Part shown: positions 51,739-59,998 of the stretch, piece after piece
How the letters are laid out: every line of letters starts with the position of its first letter
Position numbering within the stretch: position 1 is the stretch's first letter
The notes under the pieces: generated by a model
Seen by the model: the letters and a program-made list of their open reading frames with translations, nothing else
Database searches by the model: none
Told to the model about the DNA's origin: nothing
Assembly: GCA_021775525.1 (NCBI GenBank)
Contig: JAJFHQ010000008.1
Span: forward strand, 1-64,000
Direction of reading: 5' to 3'
Length of the DNA stretch: 64,000 nucleotides
Source of the DNA: Hyphomicrobiales bacterium
Lineage (GTDB): Bacteria > Pseudomonadota > Alphaproteobacteria > Rhizobiales > Methyloligellaceae
Position numbers and translations under genes: made by a program

Positions 51739-51766
51739 AAGTACTAAAAATAGTATATTAGTGCTT
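51739..51766. promoter_or_regulatory. Candidate GntR operator in the divergent promoter
   Basis: AAGTACTAA (51739-51747) and TTAGTGCTT (51758-51766) are inverted repeats matching at 8 of 9 positions around a 10-nt AT-rich spacer. It lies 31 bp before the gntR ATG and 24 bp before the ThDP gene's GTG, so binding would block both promoters. Confidence 0.6.
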
Positions 51767-51790
51767 ATGAACAGGCAAGGGGCATATTCA

Positions 51791-53422
51791 GTGGCTGAGA
51801 GAAAGATCAAAACAAGCGTCGCTACGCGTATGGCGGAAACCATGAAGGCGTATGGCGTGCGCTTCGTGTTCGGCATTCCGGGCAATGACGTGCTGGAGCT
51901 CATCCGGGCCTGCGAGGCACAGGACATCCGCTTTATCCTGGCCAAGTCGGAACCTTCCGCCGGTTTCATGGCCGATGCGGTGGCGCAGGTCACGGGTGAA
52001 CCGGCAGCTTGTATTTTTGCCCTTGGTCCCGGCGTGGTGAATGGCGCGACCGGTGTTGCAGGAGCATTGATGGAGCGCACACCGGTCATCATCCTCGGTG
52101 GCGAGATGGCCGCCAACAGGCGGGGTCTTTACACGCACCAGGTGTTCGATCACGTCGCGCTAATGGCCCCGATTTCCAAAATGGCGGCAGAGCTGAATCC
52201 GGAGCGCGCCTCCCAACAAGTGTCAAAGGCGCTCGACGTGGCGATGAGCGAACCGCGCGGCCCCGTGTATTTAAACTGTCCGGCCGACGCGACGCGCGCG
52301 GAGGCAAACGAAACTCGAATCTACTCCCCGACACCGCTCCAAATGGGTATTGCCGGGAAAGACGCATGCACAGATGCCCGTACTGCCCTGGCAAAAGCGA
52401 AAAAGCCTTTGGCACTCATCGGTGTTGGAGCCGTGCGTCCCGGTGTTCCAACACAAGTGAAGACATTTCTGGAAGCCTGGCAGCTGCCATTTCTCACGAC
52501 CTTCAAGGCCAAGGGCGTGGTATCCGAGCGGCACGACCTCTCGCTCGGCGCGCTGGGTCTTAGCCCCATCGTCGATGAGTTGACGCTCGATCTCGTTGCG
52601 CAAGCCGACCACCTGACCCTGATCGGATTTGATCCCATTGAGCTGCGCGATGCCTGGATCAATGCCTGGGGGTCTGACACGCCCTGCCTCACCCTGGACT
52701 GGGCACCCCAGACAACACGCATGTTCCCGACGGGAACTCAGATCATCGGTGATATGCCGGTAAATCTGCTGGCCCTCGCTCAAGACGCCTCGCCCGCTGC
52801 AGACTGGCCCGGCAAAACTCTCGAAGCCTTCCGGACGGACGCGGCTGCCATCGTCACTCCACGCGCGCCAAAGACCGGCATAAGCCCTGCGGCCTTGTTC
52901 GCAACCGTGAACGAGCATCTGGACGACGCGACGATTTGCACGGCCGATGTGGGGGCGCATCGCATTCTCGCCTGCCACGCGCTTCAATGCACGGTGCCCA
53001 ACCAGCTACTACAATCTAACGGGCTCTGCTCCATGGGGTACGCCATCCCTGCGGCCGTGGCCGCATCCCTGGCGCATCCGGACAAACGCCTAGTGGCTCT
53101 GCTGGGGGATGGCTCCGCACTCATGAGCCTTGGCGAACTTGCCGTGGTCGCGGAGCATGACCTCCCGATAACCGTGGTGGTGCTGAACGATGACGCCCTG
53201 ACGCTCATTGAGCTGAAGCAATCGAAAATGCAGGTGGAGACGGGCGCGGTGCGATTCAAAAGCCCGAACTTCATGGAAGTGGCAAAAGGCTTCGGCATCG
53301 AAACCTTTCGCGCGACAAGTAATGAAGCGTTCAAAACGGCCTATGAAAAATCGCGCAACGCAAAAGGACCTGTGCTTATTGAAGCCGTGTGCGATCCAAG
53401 CGAATATTGGGACCAGATGTAG
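51791..53422 (+). CDS. ThDP-dependent enzyme (acetolactate-synthase-like), candidate sulfopyruvate decarboxylase
   Basis: A 543-residue three-domain ThDP enzyme. In the Pyr domain, VRFVFGIPGNDVLELI and LAKSEPSAGFMADAVAQ carry the catalytic Glu. A central domain begins near KKPLALIGVGAVRPG. In the PP domain LLGDGSALMSLGELAVVAE and VVLNDDALTL form the Mg-ThDP motif. GTG at 51791 is 8 nt after AAGGGG; ATG 51767 touches the operator and has no ribosome site. Neither half-domain ComD/ComE genes nor a phosphonopyruvate-decarboxylase-like gene occur here, and a decarboxylase is what would link sulfopyruvate to Xsc. Other acetolactate-synthase-like activities remain possible. Confidence 0.75.
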   Translation: MAERKIKTSVATRMAETMKAYGVRFVFGIPGNDVLELIRACEAQDIRFILAKSEPSAGFMADAVAQVTGEPAACIFALGPGVVNGATGVAGALMERTPVIILGGEMAANRRGLYTHQVFDHVALMAPISKMAAELNPERASQQVSKALDVAMSEPRGPVYLNCPADATRAEANETRIYSPTPLQMGIAGKDACTDARTALAKAKKPLALIGVGAVRPGVPTQVKTFLEAWQLPFLTTFKAKGVVSERHDLSLGALGLSPIVDELTLDLVAQADHLTLIGFDPIELRDAWINAWGSDTPCLTLDWAPQTTRMFPTGTQIIGDMPVNLLALAQDASPAADWPGKTLEAFRTDAAAIVTPRAPKTGISPAALFATVNEHLDDATICTADVGAHRILACHALQCTVPNQLLQSNGLCSMGYAIPAAVAASLAHPDKRLVALLGDGSALMSLGELAVVAEHDLPITVVVLNDDALTLIELKQSKMQVETGAVRFKSPNFMEVAKGFGIETFRATSNEAFKTAYEKSRNAKGPVLIEAVCDPSEYWDQM

Positions 53423-53465
53423 AGTCCACAACGTCAACCGGGGCGAACATTCATTGAGCGAAGAC

Positions 53466-55061
53466 ATGCCGACATATGACTATGTCATAGCAGGCGCGGG
53501 TTCAGCCGGGTGCGTGGTCGCCAACCGCCTGAGCGCCAATGGACGCTACACGGTGCTCCTGCTGGAAGCGGGCAAGAAGGACACCAACCCGTGGATACAT
53601 ATTCCACTCGGCTATTTCAAAACCATGCACAATCCTAAGACTGACTGGTGCTACATGACCGAGCCCTGCGAAGGATTGGGCGGGCGCTCGATCCAGTGGC
53701 CGCGCGGCAAGGTGCTGGGAGGATCGAGCTCAATCAACGGATTGATCTACATTCGCGGCCAGCCGGAAGACTATGACCACTGGCGCCAGCTCGGGAATGC
53801 CGGCTGGGCGTTCAAGGATGTTCTACCTTACTTTAAGAAATCTGAGGGCAATGAACGTGGTGGCGATGACATTCACGGCGGAGATGGTCCGCTTAAGGTG
53901 TCGGACTCACGCGCCCAGCGTAAGCTCTGCGATATGTTTATCGACGCAGCCGTGGCCGCCGGCATCCCGCGCACCAACGATCTGAACGGGATCATACAGG
54001 ACGGTATCGCCTACACGCAGCAGACGTCTCATAAGGGCCTGCGTTGTTCCACGGCGGTCGCTTACCTGCGGCCGGCGCAATCACGCGCCAATCTCGATGT
54101 GGAAATCCAAGCCCATGTGGAAGCGGTTTTATTTGAAGGTAAGCGCGCCACCGGTATCCAGTATCGCACCCCATCTGGTACGAAACAGGTGCTTGCAGGA
54201 CGCGAGGTCATTCTCTCACTCGGCTCCATCGGTTCACCGCAAATCCTGATGACGTCCGGTGTCGGGCCGGCAGCGCATCTGCGCGACCACGGCATCGACG
54301 TGGTTCATGATCTTGCAGGCGTGGGCAAGAACTTGCAGGACCATCTGCAAATTCGCATGGTCTACAAGATCAACCAGCCGCTTTCTCTCAATGACGATGT
54401 GAGGAATCCGTTTCGGAAAGCGATGATGGGCGTGAACTGGGCGCTCAGGCGGCGCGGACCGCTGACATTTGCCGCCAGTCCGTTGAGCGCCTTTGTCAAA
54501 TCTGATGCGAAAATGGCCACGCCGGACCTGCAGTTTTACATGCAGCCGCTGAGCGCGGATTCTCCCGGTGAGGGCCTGCATAAATTTTCAGCCTTCTCCA
54601 CGTCTTTCTGCCAGTTGCGGCCCGAAAGCGCCGGTCATCTGGAACTGAAATCTTCAGACCCGCATGTCTACCCTGCAATCCACCCAAACTACCTTGCAAG
54701 TGAAACCGACCGGCAGGCGGTCATCGACGGCATGAAGATCATTCGCAAGATCATATCCTGCGAACCGCTTGCATCGATCATGGAGGGAGAACTCTATCCC
54801 GGGAAACATGTTCAGAGAGACGAAGAGCTGCTTGAAGCCGGGCGTGCGACCAGCCAGACCATCTATCACCCGATTGGCACCTGCAAGATGGGATCGGACG
54901 CGAACGCTGTTGTAGACCAGAGCTTGCGCGTCCATGGCCTTGAAGGATTGCGCGTGGTTGATGCCTCGATCATGCCCACCGTACCGTCAGGCAATACCAA
55001 TGCGCCGACAGTCATGGTTGCGGAAAAAGCCAGCGATATCATTTTGGGGAAAGCGGGGTGA
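53466..55061 (+). CDS. GMC-family FAD oxidoreductase (choline/alcohol dehydrogenase-like)
   Basis: A 531-residue GMC flavoprotein. The FAD loop is YVIAGAGSAGCVVANRL (about residues 5-21). GMC signature 1 is WPRGKVLGGSSSINGLIYIRG (split near residue 80-100), and signature 2 is GSIGSPQILMTSGVGP. The C-terminal active site has IYHPIGTCKMG with His and VVDASIMPTVPSGNTNAPT with Asn. It oxidises a primary or secondary alcohol to the aldehyde or ketone. It follows the ThDP gene after 43 nt, so it likely acts in the same pathway, perhaps on a hydroxyalkanesulfonate. ATG 53466 is preferred; a TTG at 53454 is possible. Confidence 0.88.
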   Translation: MPTYDYVIAGAGSAGCVVANRLSANGRYTVLLLEAGKKDTNPWIHIPLGYFKTMHNPKTDWCYMTEPCEGLGGRSIQWPRGKVLGGSSSINGLIYIRGQPEDYDHWRQLGNAGWAFKDVLPYFKKSEGNERGGDDIHGGDGPLKVSDSRAQRKLCDMFIDAAVAAGIPRTNDLNGIIQDGIAYTQQTSHKGLRCSTAVAYLRPAQSRANLDVEIQAHVEAVLFEGKRATGIQYRTPSGTKQVLAGREVILSLGSIGSPQILMTSGVGPAAHLRDHGIDVVHDLAGVGKNLQDHLQIRMVYKINQPLSLNDDVRNPFRKAMMGVNWALRRRGPLTFAASPLSAFVKSDAKMATPDLQFYMQPLSADSPGEGLHKFSAFSTSFCQLRPESAGHLELKSSDPHVYPAIHPNYLASETDRQAVIDGMKIIRKIISCEPLASIMEGELYPGKHVQRDEELLEAGRATSQTIYHPIGTCKMGSDANAVVDQSLRVHGLEGLRVVDASIMPTVPSGNTNAPTVMVAEKASDIILGKAG

Positions 55062-55107
55062 GGGGGGAGACCCGACGGGGCCATCGCCGGGTCATCCCCA
55101 CTCATTG

Positions 55108-55130
55108 CGTCTGACGTCCGTTGTCAGACG
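55108..55130 (+). terminator. Strong hairpin downstream of the GMC gene
   Basis: CGTCTGAC (55108-55115) and GTCAGACG (55123-55130) pair perfectly around a 7-nt loop, 46 nt after the stop. A weaker GACCCG/CGGGTC pair lies just before it. The following sequence lacks a T-run, so Rho-independent termination is only possible. Confidence 0.45.
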
Positions 55131-55241
55131 GCGGTCAAGAATTTACGACCGCGCTTCGCAATCTAAGGTTGTTTGAATATGATTATGCAACCTTAACAGC
55201 GAGTTAATGCATTGCGTCATTTTGCGAATTTATGAAAAATC

Positions 55242-55658
55242 CTAGCGCATGATCTGGTTGTTCGAGCCGATCCGCACGATCTTGCTCTTGGCTCCATCAT
55301 TGAAAGTCAGCTGCACCGTGATGGATTTAGCGGTGCCGAGAGGAAGGGAAATATAGGGCTTGTCAGTGGTGACGTTGTGAGGGTTCTTCAGATCGCAGGA
55401 TTGTAGCTTCCAGATCTTGTCGAGTGCATCTGAGTTGAGCGAGTAACTCACCGAGGAAATTCCGCATTTATAAGCCTCAAGATGGGTGAAATAGATAAGT
55501 TGCCGCCCGTTATAGTCACGGAAATAAGCCCAGCTGCCACGGGTCATGTCCAGCACCTTGGGCTCCTGGCCCAACAGTCCCTGGGCTGATGTGGGAGCGC
55601 TGTGCCACCCCGTCAGCACCAACAGGCACACGCCCGTTATTTGCATCATCACCCGCAT
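55242..55658 (-). CDS. Small secreted protein of unknown function
   Basis: A 138-residue exported protein with a signal peptide (MQITGVCLLVLTGWHSAPTSA, cleavage near residue 25). The mature part is strand-rich with two cysteines that could form a disulfide (EAYKCGISSV and KLQSCDLKNP) and segments YFRDYNGRQLIYFTHLEAYK and TVQLTFNDGAKSKIVRIG. Convergent with the GMC gene and divergent from the CAP-domain lipoprotein gene. No family recognised. Confidence 0.7.
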   Translation of the reverse strand: MRVMMQITGVCLLVLTGWHSAPTSAQGLLGQEPKVLDMTRGSWAYFRDYNGRQLIYFTHLEAYKCGISSVSYSLNSDALDKIWKLQSCDLKNPHNVTTDKPYISLPLGTAKSITVQLTFNDGAKSKIVRIGSNNQIMR

Positions 55659-55800
55659 TGACTGGTCTCCTGCCCTTTTTTCGCCTCCCGGTCACTGCAA
55701 AACTTAACCCGAGTGAGCCGCTTGCGCCAAGGAAAGGCTCTCTTAACGGCTAAGGGGGATGCTGGGACACAAGTGATGCATGTTTAAGGTGAGTGCACCC

Positions 55801-56325
55801 GTGAAACTCAGATTTGTATGTCCCGTGCTTGGCGCGCTTGCTTTGGCGGCTTGTGCCGAAGCCCCGTCGAGCAAGATTGTTCCGACACAAAAGCTGGCAC
55901 TGTCAAAGGTCTCGCTTGCACCCGATCAGGCACGACGCGCGATCAATGCCTATCGCGCAGAGCGAGGTCTCAAGCCACTCGTGATCGAGAAATTGTTGAC
56001 ACGTGCGGCGCGTCAGCATTCGCAAGACCTCGCAAAGAGTGACCGCATATCCCATAGAGGTTCCGATGGTTCGGACCCATGGGGCCGGGTCAGGAGTACC
56101 GGCTACAAACCCCGTCTTGCTGCCGAGAATGTCGGGGCCGGCCAGATGTCATTTTCCGAAGTGCTGCAGGGGTGGAAAGACAGCCCCGGTCACAACAAGA
56201 ACCTGCTTCTTGCCGATGCCACTCAAATGGGAATTGCGCTGGTGACCAATCCTGCCAGCCGCTACCTCACGTTCTGGACGCTGGTTCTGGGCAAGCCCGC
56301 TAAGCCGGCACTCGCCTCCAGATAA
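55801..56325 (+). CDS. CAP-domain (SCP/PR-1) lipoprotein
   Basis: A 174-residue envelope protein. Start GTG at 55801 has AAGGTGAG 7 nt upstream and gives a compact lipoprotein signal ending in the lipobox ALAAC. An earlier ATG at 55780 is in frame. The CAP domain (about residues 38-165) shows YRAERGLKPLVIEKLLTRAA, ARQHSQDLAK with His, AAENVGAG with Glu, and SPGHNKNLLLADATQMGIAL with the second His. Bacterial CAP proteins act at the envelope with unclear activity. Its 3' end overlaps the convergent flippase gene by 26 bp. Confidence 0.85.
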   Translation: MKLRFVCPVLGALALAACAEAPSSKIVPTQKLALSKVSLAPDQARRAINAYRAERGLKPLVIEKLLTRAARQHSQDLAKSDRISHRGSDGSDPWGRVRSTGYKPRLAAENVGAGQMSFSEVLQGWKDSPGHNKNLLLADATQMGIALVTNPASRYLTFWTLVLGKPAKPALASR

Positions 56326-57691
56326 AGCAGTCCAGACCGAGCCGCCTATGGGCCATGATGGCCATGGTGATCGCCGCGAAACCTATGGAGAAGGATGTGG
56401 CGCAGGCCGCTCCCATCAGACCGAATTCAGGGATGAATGCGAAGTTTAACGCAAGGTTCAGCCCGGCTGATGTGAACAGCAGAATTGCACAGATTTTCTG
56501 CTCTCCAAGCATGTTGAGAATGAGCTCAACCGGCCCCGTGGCGGCGCGGATCATCAACCCAGCAGCCAAGACAAACATCACGGGGTAGCCGGATGTAAAT
56601 TCCGCACCGAACAGCCACAGCAACGGTTTACCCATGATCAGCAATATCACCACTCCGGCCAGCGAGGGCCAGAATGTCCATTTGACCGCATCGCGCACGG
56701 CGTATTGGAGCTTGTCTCGCTCGCCACGCACATTGTGGGCAGAGAAACGGTTCGCAGCTGCAGCACCGACAGCGAAATGCACAAAGGTTACCAGGGAAAT
56801 GGTCTTGAGCGAGGCGAAGTAAACCGCCACCTGCGAAGGGTCCATATATCGCGACAGCACCAGGATATCGGTGTTTTGCAGCAGCAGTACAAAACCATGA
56901 AACAGCAGAAGGGGAAGGGATGTGCGCACCCATAGATCCGTCTCAAAGCTACGTGGTCCAGATCCCATATCCGCGCCTACGCGCCTTTGTAATTGAACGG
57001 TCTGGATTATGGCTGATATCCAGCAGGCGAAGATCGCTGCTCCGGCAGCACTCACGGCATTCATCTCAAAACCTGCAGCGTAAACGCCGAACATAGCCAT
57101 GATGAGCAGCAACGGGCGGAGGATATAGGGAGGAACTAGCGCCACATCCATCCAGCCATAGCCACGTGCAATGCCATCCTGAACATCGATGAGCGTGTAC
57201 ATGGGCAAACAAAACAGGATCAGGAAAAAGGGTAGAAGGTAATAGTCGGCGAGCATATGCCCGAACAGGGCCAGGGACACGGCACCAGCAAGCGCAATTG
57301 CCGTGCTCGCTGTAACCGCGATCAACCGCGCGCGCTGTATCAATCCGCGCAGCAATGCAAAGCGTCCCGTCTCGCGATATTCCGGAACGAAACGCATGCT
57401 CGATGTGGAGAACCCGAGCGGTGCGAGCCCACCCAGGATCAGCACCCAAACCCACACAAAAACAAAAATGCCATATTCGAAGGAGCCCATCCAGCGGGCC
57501 AGGAGCACTTGCGAGAAATAGGCGATACCCGCACTCACGACGCGAATGAGAAATGCGAAAATGGCGGCGCGATGCGTCCGCCCGGCCCCGTCACCACTGC
57601 CCAGCAGTGGCTTCAAAATTTTCTGAAAAGGCTCCGGCAAGCGTAATTGACGCCCACCGCCATCAGTTTGTGCTGCTTCACCCAGCGACAT
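56300..57691 (-). CDS. Polysaccharide flippase/export protein (MATE-MOP superfamily, Wzx-like)
   Basis: A 463-residue inner-membrane protein with about 12-14 hydrophobic segments in the pattern of oligosaccharide flippases. RVVSAGIAYFSQVLLARWMG (about residues 50-69) is the usual first helix region, and LVTFVHFAVGAAAANRFSAH and LFGAEFTSGYPVMFVLAAG lie later. Such proteins move lipid-linked sugars across the membrane. No glycosyltransferase genes are nearby, so the cargo is unknown. The 3' end overlaps the CAP-lipoprotein gene. Confidence 0.83.
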   Translation of the reverse strand: MSLGEAAQTDGGGRQLRLPEPFQKILKPLLGSGDGAGRTHRAAIFAFLIRVVSAGIAYFSQVLLARWMGSFEYGIFVFVWVWVLILGGLAPLGFSTSSMRFVPEYRETGRFALLRGLIQRARLIAVTASTAIALAGAVSLALFGHMLADYYLLPFFLILFCLPMYTLIDVQDGIARGYGWMDVALVPPYILRPLLLIMAMFGVYAAGFEMNAVSAAGAAIFACWISAIIQTVQLQRRVGADMGSGPRSFETDLWVRTSLPLLLFHGFVLLLQNTDILVLSRYMDPSQVAVYFASLKTISLVTFVHFAVGAAAANRFSAHNVRGERDKLQYAVRDAVKWTFWPSLAGVVILLIMGKPLLWLFGAEFTSGYPVMFVLAAGLMIRAATGPVELILNMLGEQKICAILLFTSAGLNLALNFAFIPEFGLMGAACATSFSIGFAAITMAIMAHRRLGLDCFIWRRVPA

Positions 57692-57736
57692 GCCCGCGAT
57701 CCTTGTTCATCGAGGGTGAGCTTACGCTCCTTGCGC

Positions 57737-57949
57737 TTAAGAAAGAGTTGGCGAGGGGACTGATTGCGCCAGCCGGTCACACACATGGCTCCAAAGCGCT
57801 GCGCGGGTGTCATCGCCCATGGTCGCATGCTCTAGTTTGAAATGATGCGCCACTTCACATGCGCGTTCCCCGTAACGGCGGGTTAAAACACCTGCCATTG
57901 CGTGAATTTCAGGATCGGTGGGCAGCGTGGGCAGTGTGATCTGTGTCAT
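57737..57949 (-). CDS. Small conserved-looking cytosolic protein
   Basis: A 70-residue protein: IHAMAGVLTRRYGERACEVAHHF then HATMGDDTRAALWSHVCDRL, mostly helical, with His and Cys residues spaced evenly. ATG has GGGAG 7 nt upstream. It precedes the flippase gene by 45 bp in the same direction. I do not recognise a named family, but codon use and ribosome site support a real gene. Confidence 0.55.
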   Translation of the reverse strand: MTQITLPTLPTDPEIHAMAGVLTRRYGERACEVAHHFKLEHATMGDDTRAALWSHVCDRLAQSVPSPTLS

Positions 57950-58092
57950 TTTGAACTCCCGGCATGGCTTGACGCGCGTTTGACCCTCTCAGGAGCAAGA
58001 CTCGCGCCACTCTGGGGACCGGGGCGAAAACTCACCAATACCGTCATTTATTTCAAGATAACCGGGCTTTAGACCCGCAATGACCAGCGGGG

Positions 58093-59037
58093 CTATTGTT
58101 TCTTTTTGACCGAACGCTTGCGTTTGCGTTTCTTGCGGGCCTTGCGCCTGCCGCCGCACACTTTTGAGCGCAAGTTCGGCGCGCCCTCGGTGAGCGATGC
58201 CTGGATGGTCAGCTTGTCGATATTCTTGCCGAACATTGCCCGCCACGAGAACCGGCGGAAACCATGGTCGAGCAGCTTGGCCGCACGCGCATTCCGCGCC
58301 CCTCCGGTCCTGCCTCCAAGAACGACGGCAACAATTTTCCGCCTGCCGCGCGTGGCGCTAACGACGATATTGTAACCCGAAGCACAAACGAACCCGGTCT
58401 TCATGCCATCCGCGCCCTCGTAAGAGCGCAACAAGCCGTTATAGTTTTTCATCCGCCTCTTGCCGATCTTGATCGACTTCACCGCAAAGAAGTGGGCGTA
58501 TTCAGGAAAATCAATGATCAACGCCCGCGCCAGGTAGCCCATATCCCGGGCGGTGGTGATCTGACGGTCATCTGGCAGGCCGTTTGGATTCACGAAGCGC
58601 GAACGGAGCATCCCGAGCCGCTTGGCTGTGGCGTTCATGCGTTTGACGAATTTCGGCAAGGAACCCGCAACCCCCTCGGCCAGCATCACGGCCACGTCAT
58701 TGGCGGATTTCACCAGAAGCGCCCTGATTGCGAGATCAACACTCATGGTCGCGCCGACAGGCAGGCCTATCTTGGTCGGGGCCTGCGCGTTGGCTTTTTT
58801 CGATGTGACGATTTTACTTTTGAGGGTGAGCTTGCCGTCGCGAAGCGCTTCGAATGTCAGGTAGGCCGTCATCAGTTTGGTAAGTGAAGCCGGGTGCCAG
58901 AGCGCATCCATATCCTCCTGGTAGAGGATCGTGCCCTTATGGGGATCGAACACCAGCGCAGGCGTGGCCGAAACCCGCACGGGCAAGAACAGAAGCAGGG
59001 CGAGCAAAACCGCCCCTAGTCCCCTTACGTACATCAC
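58093..59037 (-). CDS. D-alanyl-D-alanine carboxypeptidase (peptidase S11, low-molecular-mass PBP)
   Basis: A 314-residue periplasmic peptidase that trims pentapeptide stems of peptidoglycan. Signal peptide LGAVLLALLLFLPVRVSA (about residues 7-24). Catalytic SxxK in PASLTKLMTAY (about 51-61), SxN in VKSANDVAVML (about 113-123), and KTG in DGMKTGFVCASG (about 217-228). The C-terminus is an unusually basic tail (GGRRKARKKRKRKRSVKKKQ), which may bind the wall or membrane in place of the usual amphipathic anchor. Start at 59037 or the next ATG codon. Confidence 0.9.
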   Translation of the reverse strand: MMYVRGLGAVLLALLLFLPVRVSATPALVFDPHKGTILYQEDMDALWHPASLTKLMTAYLTFEALRDGKLTLKSKIVTSKKANAQAPTKIGLPVGATMSVDLAIRALLVKSANDVAVMLAEGVAGSLPKFVKRMNATAKRLGMLRSRFVNPNGLPDDRQITTARDMGYLARALIIDFPEYAHFFAVKSIKIGKRRMKNYNGLLRSYEGADGMKTGFVCASGYNIVVSATRGRRKIVAVVLGGRTGGARNARAAKLLDHGFRRFSWRAMFGKNIDKLTIQASLTEGAPNLRSKVCGGRRKARKKRKRKRSVKKKQ

Positions 59038-59126
59038 TGTACTCCCCCCGTTACGCCGCTGCGGTAGCTCGGCTTAGATACGCTCACCGCACGCTCGCTC
59101 TCATAAACATATAACCCGATGGCGGC

Positions 59127-59213
59127 TGGTGCCCCAGGCCTGACTCGAACAGGCACGTTATTGCTAACACTGGATTTTGAATCCAGCGCGTCTACCAATT
59201 CCGCCACTGGGGC
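59127..59213 (-). tRNA. tRNA-Leu (anticodon CAA)
   Basis: On the minus strand the acceptor stem GCCCCAG (complement 59207-59213) pairs with CTGGGGC, followed by discriminator A and an encoded CCA (complement 59127-59129). The D region reads TGGCGGAATTGGTAGACGCG, the anticodon stem-loop CTGGA-TTCAAAA-TCCAG gives CAA, a variable arm typical of type II tRNA follows, and the T loop is TTCGAGTC. All are standard for tRNA-Leu reading UUG. Confidence 0.96.
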
Positions 59214-59398
59214 CACCGGCTGGCGATGATAGCGATGCGCCATCCCCCGTCAACACGTGCATTGGGCAGACGTGCAAAATCTTTTCTCATGGCCGTCAAA
59301 TGCACTTTCGCACTCACGACTGATACACACGAATTCAGCCCGGACTAAGGCAATATCTTCAATGGACATTCACCACACACGCCAGTATTCATGCCCTC

Positions 59399-59983
59399 AT
59401 GTTGAGACGTATTTATGACTGGATGATCGATCTGGCGGCGCATCCCAAGGCGGCGTGGGCGCTGGCAATCGTATCCTTTGCGGAAAGCTCATTCTTCCCC
59501 ATTCCACCCGACGTCATGCTAATTCCCATGGCGATTTCAGAGCGTACCAAGGCATGGTTTTATGCAGCCATTTGCACCGTGGCCTCGGTGCTTGGCGGCA
59601 TCGCAGGCTACCTGATTGGCTATGCGCTGTTCGAGGCGGTCGGGCAACCGATTCTCAATTTCTATGACCCGGACCAGATCGCCTGGAACAAGTTCAAGTC
59701 GCTGTATGAAGAGTGGGGTTTCTGGATCGTTTTCGCGGCAGGCTTCTCACCCCTGCCCTACAAGATATTCACCATCGCCAGCGGCATCGTCGCTCTAAAT
59801 TTCCCGGTGTTCGTCATTGCCAGCGCAATCTCCCGCGGCGGCCGTTTCTTTCTCGTCAGCGGACTGCTTTACTGGTTCGGACCCCCGATCCGTACCTTCA
59901 TCGAGAAATATCTCGGCCTGCTCACGATCTTGTTCGTTGTGATGCTTGTCGCGGGCTTTATAGCTATCAAATATATGTTGTAA
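59399..59983 (+). CDS. DedA/SNARE-associated (YqaA-type) membrane protein
   Basis: A 194-residue inner-membrane protein with about five hydrophobic segments. ALAIVSFAESSFFPIPPDVM (about residues 21-40) is the re-entrant loop typical of DedA-type proteins, GYLIGYALFEAVG follows, and the second hairpin is FAAGFSPLPYKIFTIASG (about 112-129), with Arg in SRGGRFFLVSG. The family is linked to lipid handling (undecaprenyl phosphate or phospholipid translocation). It precedes dsbB by 15 nt, so the two are probably cotranscribed. Confidence 0.87.
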   Translation: MLRRIYDWMIDLAAHPKAAWALAIVSFAESSFFPIPPDVMLIPMAISERTKAWFYAAICTVASVLGGIAGYLIGYALFEAVGQPILNFYDPDQIAWNKFKSLYEEWGFWIVFAAGFSPLPYKIFTIASGIVALNFPVFVIASAISRGGRFFLVSGLLYWFGPPIRTFIEKYLGLLTILFVVMLVAGFIAIKYML

Positions 59984-59998
59984 CCGGAGTTTGACCTG

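Noticed and set aside
57613-57828. 71-codon minus-strand frame
   Set aside because: Overlaps the flippase start and the 70-residue gene in another frame; very Arg-rich with no ribosome site.
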